Assembly (NCBI GenBank): GCA_945878965.1
Contig: CAMCUJ010000073.1
Coordinates: 1-7,166 of the forward strand
Direction: 5' to 3'
DNA length: 7,166 nt
Origin: an uncultured Clostridia bacterium
Lineage (GTDB): Bacteria; Bacillota; Clostridia; Monoglobales; Monoglobaceae
The stretch's first letter is position 1, and each line of letters starts with the position of its first letter. A program made the translations under genes and the position numbers. A model generated the notes under the pieces. It did no database searches. It saw only the letters and a program-made list of their open reading frames with translations, and was not told the DNA's origin. This document shows positions 6,584-7,166 of the stretch, piece after piece.

Positions 6584-6612
6584 ATTATACACTATTTCGG
6601 ATATATTTGCAA
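6584..6612 (-). promoter_or_regulatory. Sigma-A-type promoter reading toward RNase J
   Basis: On the minus strand, TTGCAA (-35, 6607-6612, four of six consensus bases) is followed after exactly 17 bases by TATAAT (-10, 6584-6589, perfect). The start would be near 6577. It faces away from the promoter at 6705-6733. Confidence 0.65.
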
Positions 6613-6623
6613 GTAGTTTTGAA

Positions 6624-6651
6624 ATATTTTATGTTTGCGGCACTAAAATAT
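6624..6651. repeat. Inverted repeat between the divergent promoters (candidate operator)
   Basis: Arms ATATTTT (6624-6630) and AAAATAT (6645-6651) flank a 14-base, relatively GC-richer spacer. It lies between the two back-to-back promoters, the usual place for a shared regulator site. The arms are pure A/T, so chance is quite possible. Confidence 0.3.
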
Positions 6652-6704
6652 CAGAAATTTTTAAATATTAAAAAGAAATAGAATAAAAATATCTAAAAAT
6701 ACTG

Positions 6705-6733
6705 TTCACAAAACAGAAATTTTAGTGTATAAT
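6705..6733 (+). promoter_or_regulatory. Strong sigma-A-type promoter of the pectate-lyase-like gene
   Basis: TTCACA (-35, 6705-6710, five of six consensus bases), a 17-base spacer and TATAAT (-10, 6728-6733, perfect). The stretch upstream (about 6661-6700) is almost pure A/T with A-tracts and could act as an UP element. The start is predicted near 6740, giving a leader of about 140 bases. Confidence 0.8.
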
Positions 6734-6745
6734 TATGATATAACT

Positions 6746-6790
6746 AAATCAAGATGTCGCCCGCATCTAAAGGCGGGTTCCACTTGATTT
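6746..6790 (+). repeat. Leader element 1: closed stem with nested hairpin and possible pseudoknot
   Basis: Outer arms AAATCAAG (6746-6753) and CTTGATTT (6783-6790) pair over 8 bp. Inside, CCCGC (6760-6764) pairs with GCGGG (6773-6777). AGATG (6752-6756) can also pair with CATCT (6764-6768), whose 7-base loop holds CCCG, complementary to CGGG at 6774-6777. This is either two competing folds or an H-type pseudoknot. A run of six T (6788-6793) ends the element. Confidence 0.55.
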
Positions 6791-6822
6791 TTTCGGTGGG
6801 AGTACCTTTCTCCCACCGAAAA
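6790..6822 (+). repeat. Leader element 2: perfect 13-bp hairpin
   Basis: TTTTCGGTGGGAG (6790-6802) pairs perfectly with 6810-6822 around a 7-base loop. On the plus strand no U-tract follows, so it is not a plus-strand terminator. On the minus strand it is followed by AAATCAAG, also no U-tract. It overlaps element 1 by one base and may stack on it. Confidence 0.7.
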
Positions 6823-6827
6823 CGTTG

Positions 6828-6851
6828 AATAACGGCGCTCTGCGCCTTATT
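6828..6851 (+). repeat. Leader element 3: bulged hairpin near the ribosome binding site
   Basis: AATAA, a bulged C and GGCGC (6828-6838) pair with GCGCC and TTATT (6842-6851) around a TCT triloop. It ends about 20 bases before the ribosome site and leaves that site unpaired. Confidence 0.6.
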
Positions 6852-6880
6852 GAAAACAATGGAAAGGACTGAGGTAAAAA

Positions 6881-7166
6881 ATGAAAAAGGTTGTATCATG
6901 GGCTTTAACGCTGGGAATGTTATGTTCTTTGTTTACGCCGATGCCAAGAGTTATGGCGGAGGATGATGCGGAAACAAGTGAAATAAGCTGCGTTATGACG
7001 CCGAGTGAGGCAAAAGAGAGAAACATCCCGGCATTTAAGGGTGCAGAGGGAGGTGGAAAGTATACCACGGGTGGACGAGGCTGCGAGGTATACACTGTAA
7101 CCAATTTAAACGACAGCGGTGAGGGCTCTTTAAGAGATGCTGTGAGCAAGCCGAACCGAACGGTAG
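6881..7166 (+). CDS. Secreted pectate-lyase-like protein, N-terminal part (runs off window)
   Basis: Ninety-five codons are visible. Residues 1-26 form a signal peptide: MKK, a hydrophobic stretch, then VMA before an acidic EDD start of the mature protein. From about residue 49 the sequence AFKGAEGGGKYTTGGRG, then VTNLNDSGEGSLRDAV, matches the conserved N-terminus of family 1 (PL1) pectate lyases and related right-handed beta-helix enzymes. These cleave polygalacturonate by beta-elimination, normally with calcium; the catalytic region lies beyond the window. A Cys stands at residue 67 (GGRGCEVY), where a Gly is common in this family. The ATG has GAGG six bases upstream and the gene has its own strong promoter and structured leader. 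PL1 identity rests on the N-terminal motif only; another beta-helix polysaccharide lyase is possible. Confidence 0.82.
   Translation, partial: MKKVVSWALTLGMLCSLFTPMPRVMAEDDAETSEISCVMTPSEAKERNIPAFKGAEGGGKYTTGGRGCEVYTVTNLNDSGEGSLRDAVSKPNRTV

Larger units (their letters stand above)
6740..6880 (+). promoter_or_regulatory. Structured 5' leader of the pectate-lyase-like gene
   Basis: Nearly the whole leader folds into three consecutive elements: 6746-6790, 6790-6822 and 6828-6851, followed by a single-stranded stretch with the ribosome site (GAGG, 6871-6874, six bases before ATG). I do not recognise a known riboswitch class. The first element with its T-run resembles a weak terminator, so attenuation is possible; the second could stabilise the message. 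On the opposite strand the first element resembles ends of IS200/IS605-family elements, so a small palindromic mobile element is the main alternative. Confidence 0.55.

Noticed and set aside
6740..6880. Known riboswitch classes (c-di-GMP, fluoride, guanidine, preQ1, glutamine) in the lyase leader
   Set aside because: I looked for the conserved core sequences of these classes by eye and found no match, so no class is assigned.
6847..7149. 100-codon minus-strand frame opposite the pectate-lyase-like gene
   Set aside because: The plus strand here has a promoter, ribosome site, signal peptide and PL1-type motif; the antisense frame has none of these.

Overview
The window looks like chromosome from a low-GC Gram-positive anaerobe of the class Clostridia. 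The basis is AT-rich DNA, strong GGAGG-type ribosome binding sites, a full-length RNase J, an AI-2E-family permease, a cytosolic-type Cu/Zn superoxide dismutase, and a secreted pectate-lyase-like protein. The cysteine-repeat surface protein with a C-terminal 'KIFLWDG' module is also typical of gut or rumen Clostridia. A pectin-degrading gut member (Monoglobus or Ruminococcus-like) would fit, but no species can be named from the sequence.

Layout. Bases 1-1767 (+) hold the 3' part of a gene for a repetitive, probably secreted protein: twelve 39-41-residue modules with a rigid three-Cys-one-His pattern, then a C-terminal domain. A 14-bp hairpin (1780-1817) ends it and also serves the convergent neighbour. 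Bases 1845-6151 (-) carry four genes, read right to left: RNase J, a Fic-domain protein, an AI-2E-family permease and a Cu/Zn-SOD-family protein. Fic and permease are 21 nt apart and surely co-transcribed. A hairpin lies between RNase J and fic, and a strong terminator separates permease from sod. Bases 6152-6880 have no credible protein gene. They hold two back-to-back promoters, each with a perfect TATAAT: one (-) for RNase J with an unusually long leader of about 425 nt, and one (+) for the next gene. That second promoter gives a leader of about 140 nt made almost entirely of three hairpin elements, one of which can form a pseudoknot. Bases 6881-7166 (+) are the signal peptide and N-terminus of a pectate-lyase-like enzyme that runs off the window.

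Function. The two outer genes encode exported proteins (surface repeat protein, polysaccharide lyase). The central block is intracellular or membrane housekeeping and stress functions: RNA decay, nucleotide-transfer protein modification, transport and superoxide removal. No shared pathway links the central genes beyond possible co-transcription. The points most worth following are the structured leader before the lyase (leader RNA versus IS200/IS605-type end), the invariant CCCH repeat, the Fic protein that lacks both the second motif arginine and its matching inhibitory glutamate, and the long RNase J leader. Three starts were moved to the codons with proper ribosome binding sites: RNase J (GTG at 6151), fic (ATG at 4407) and permease (ATG at 3582).
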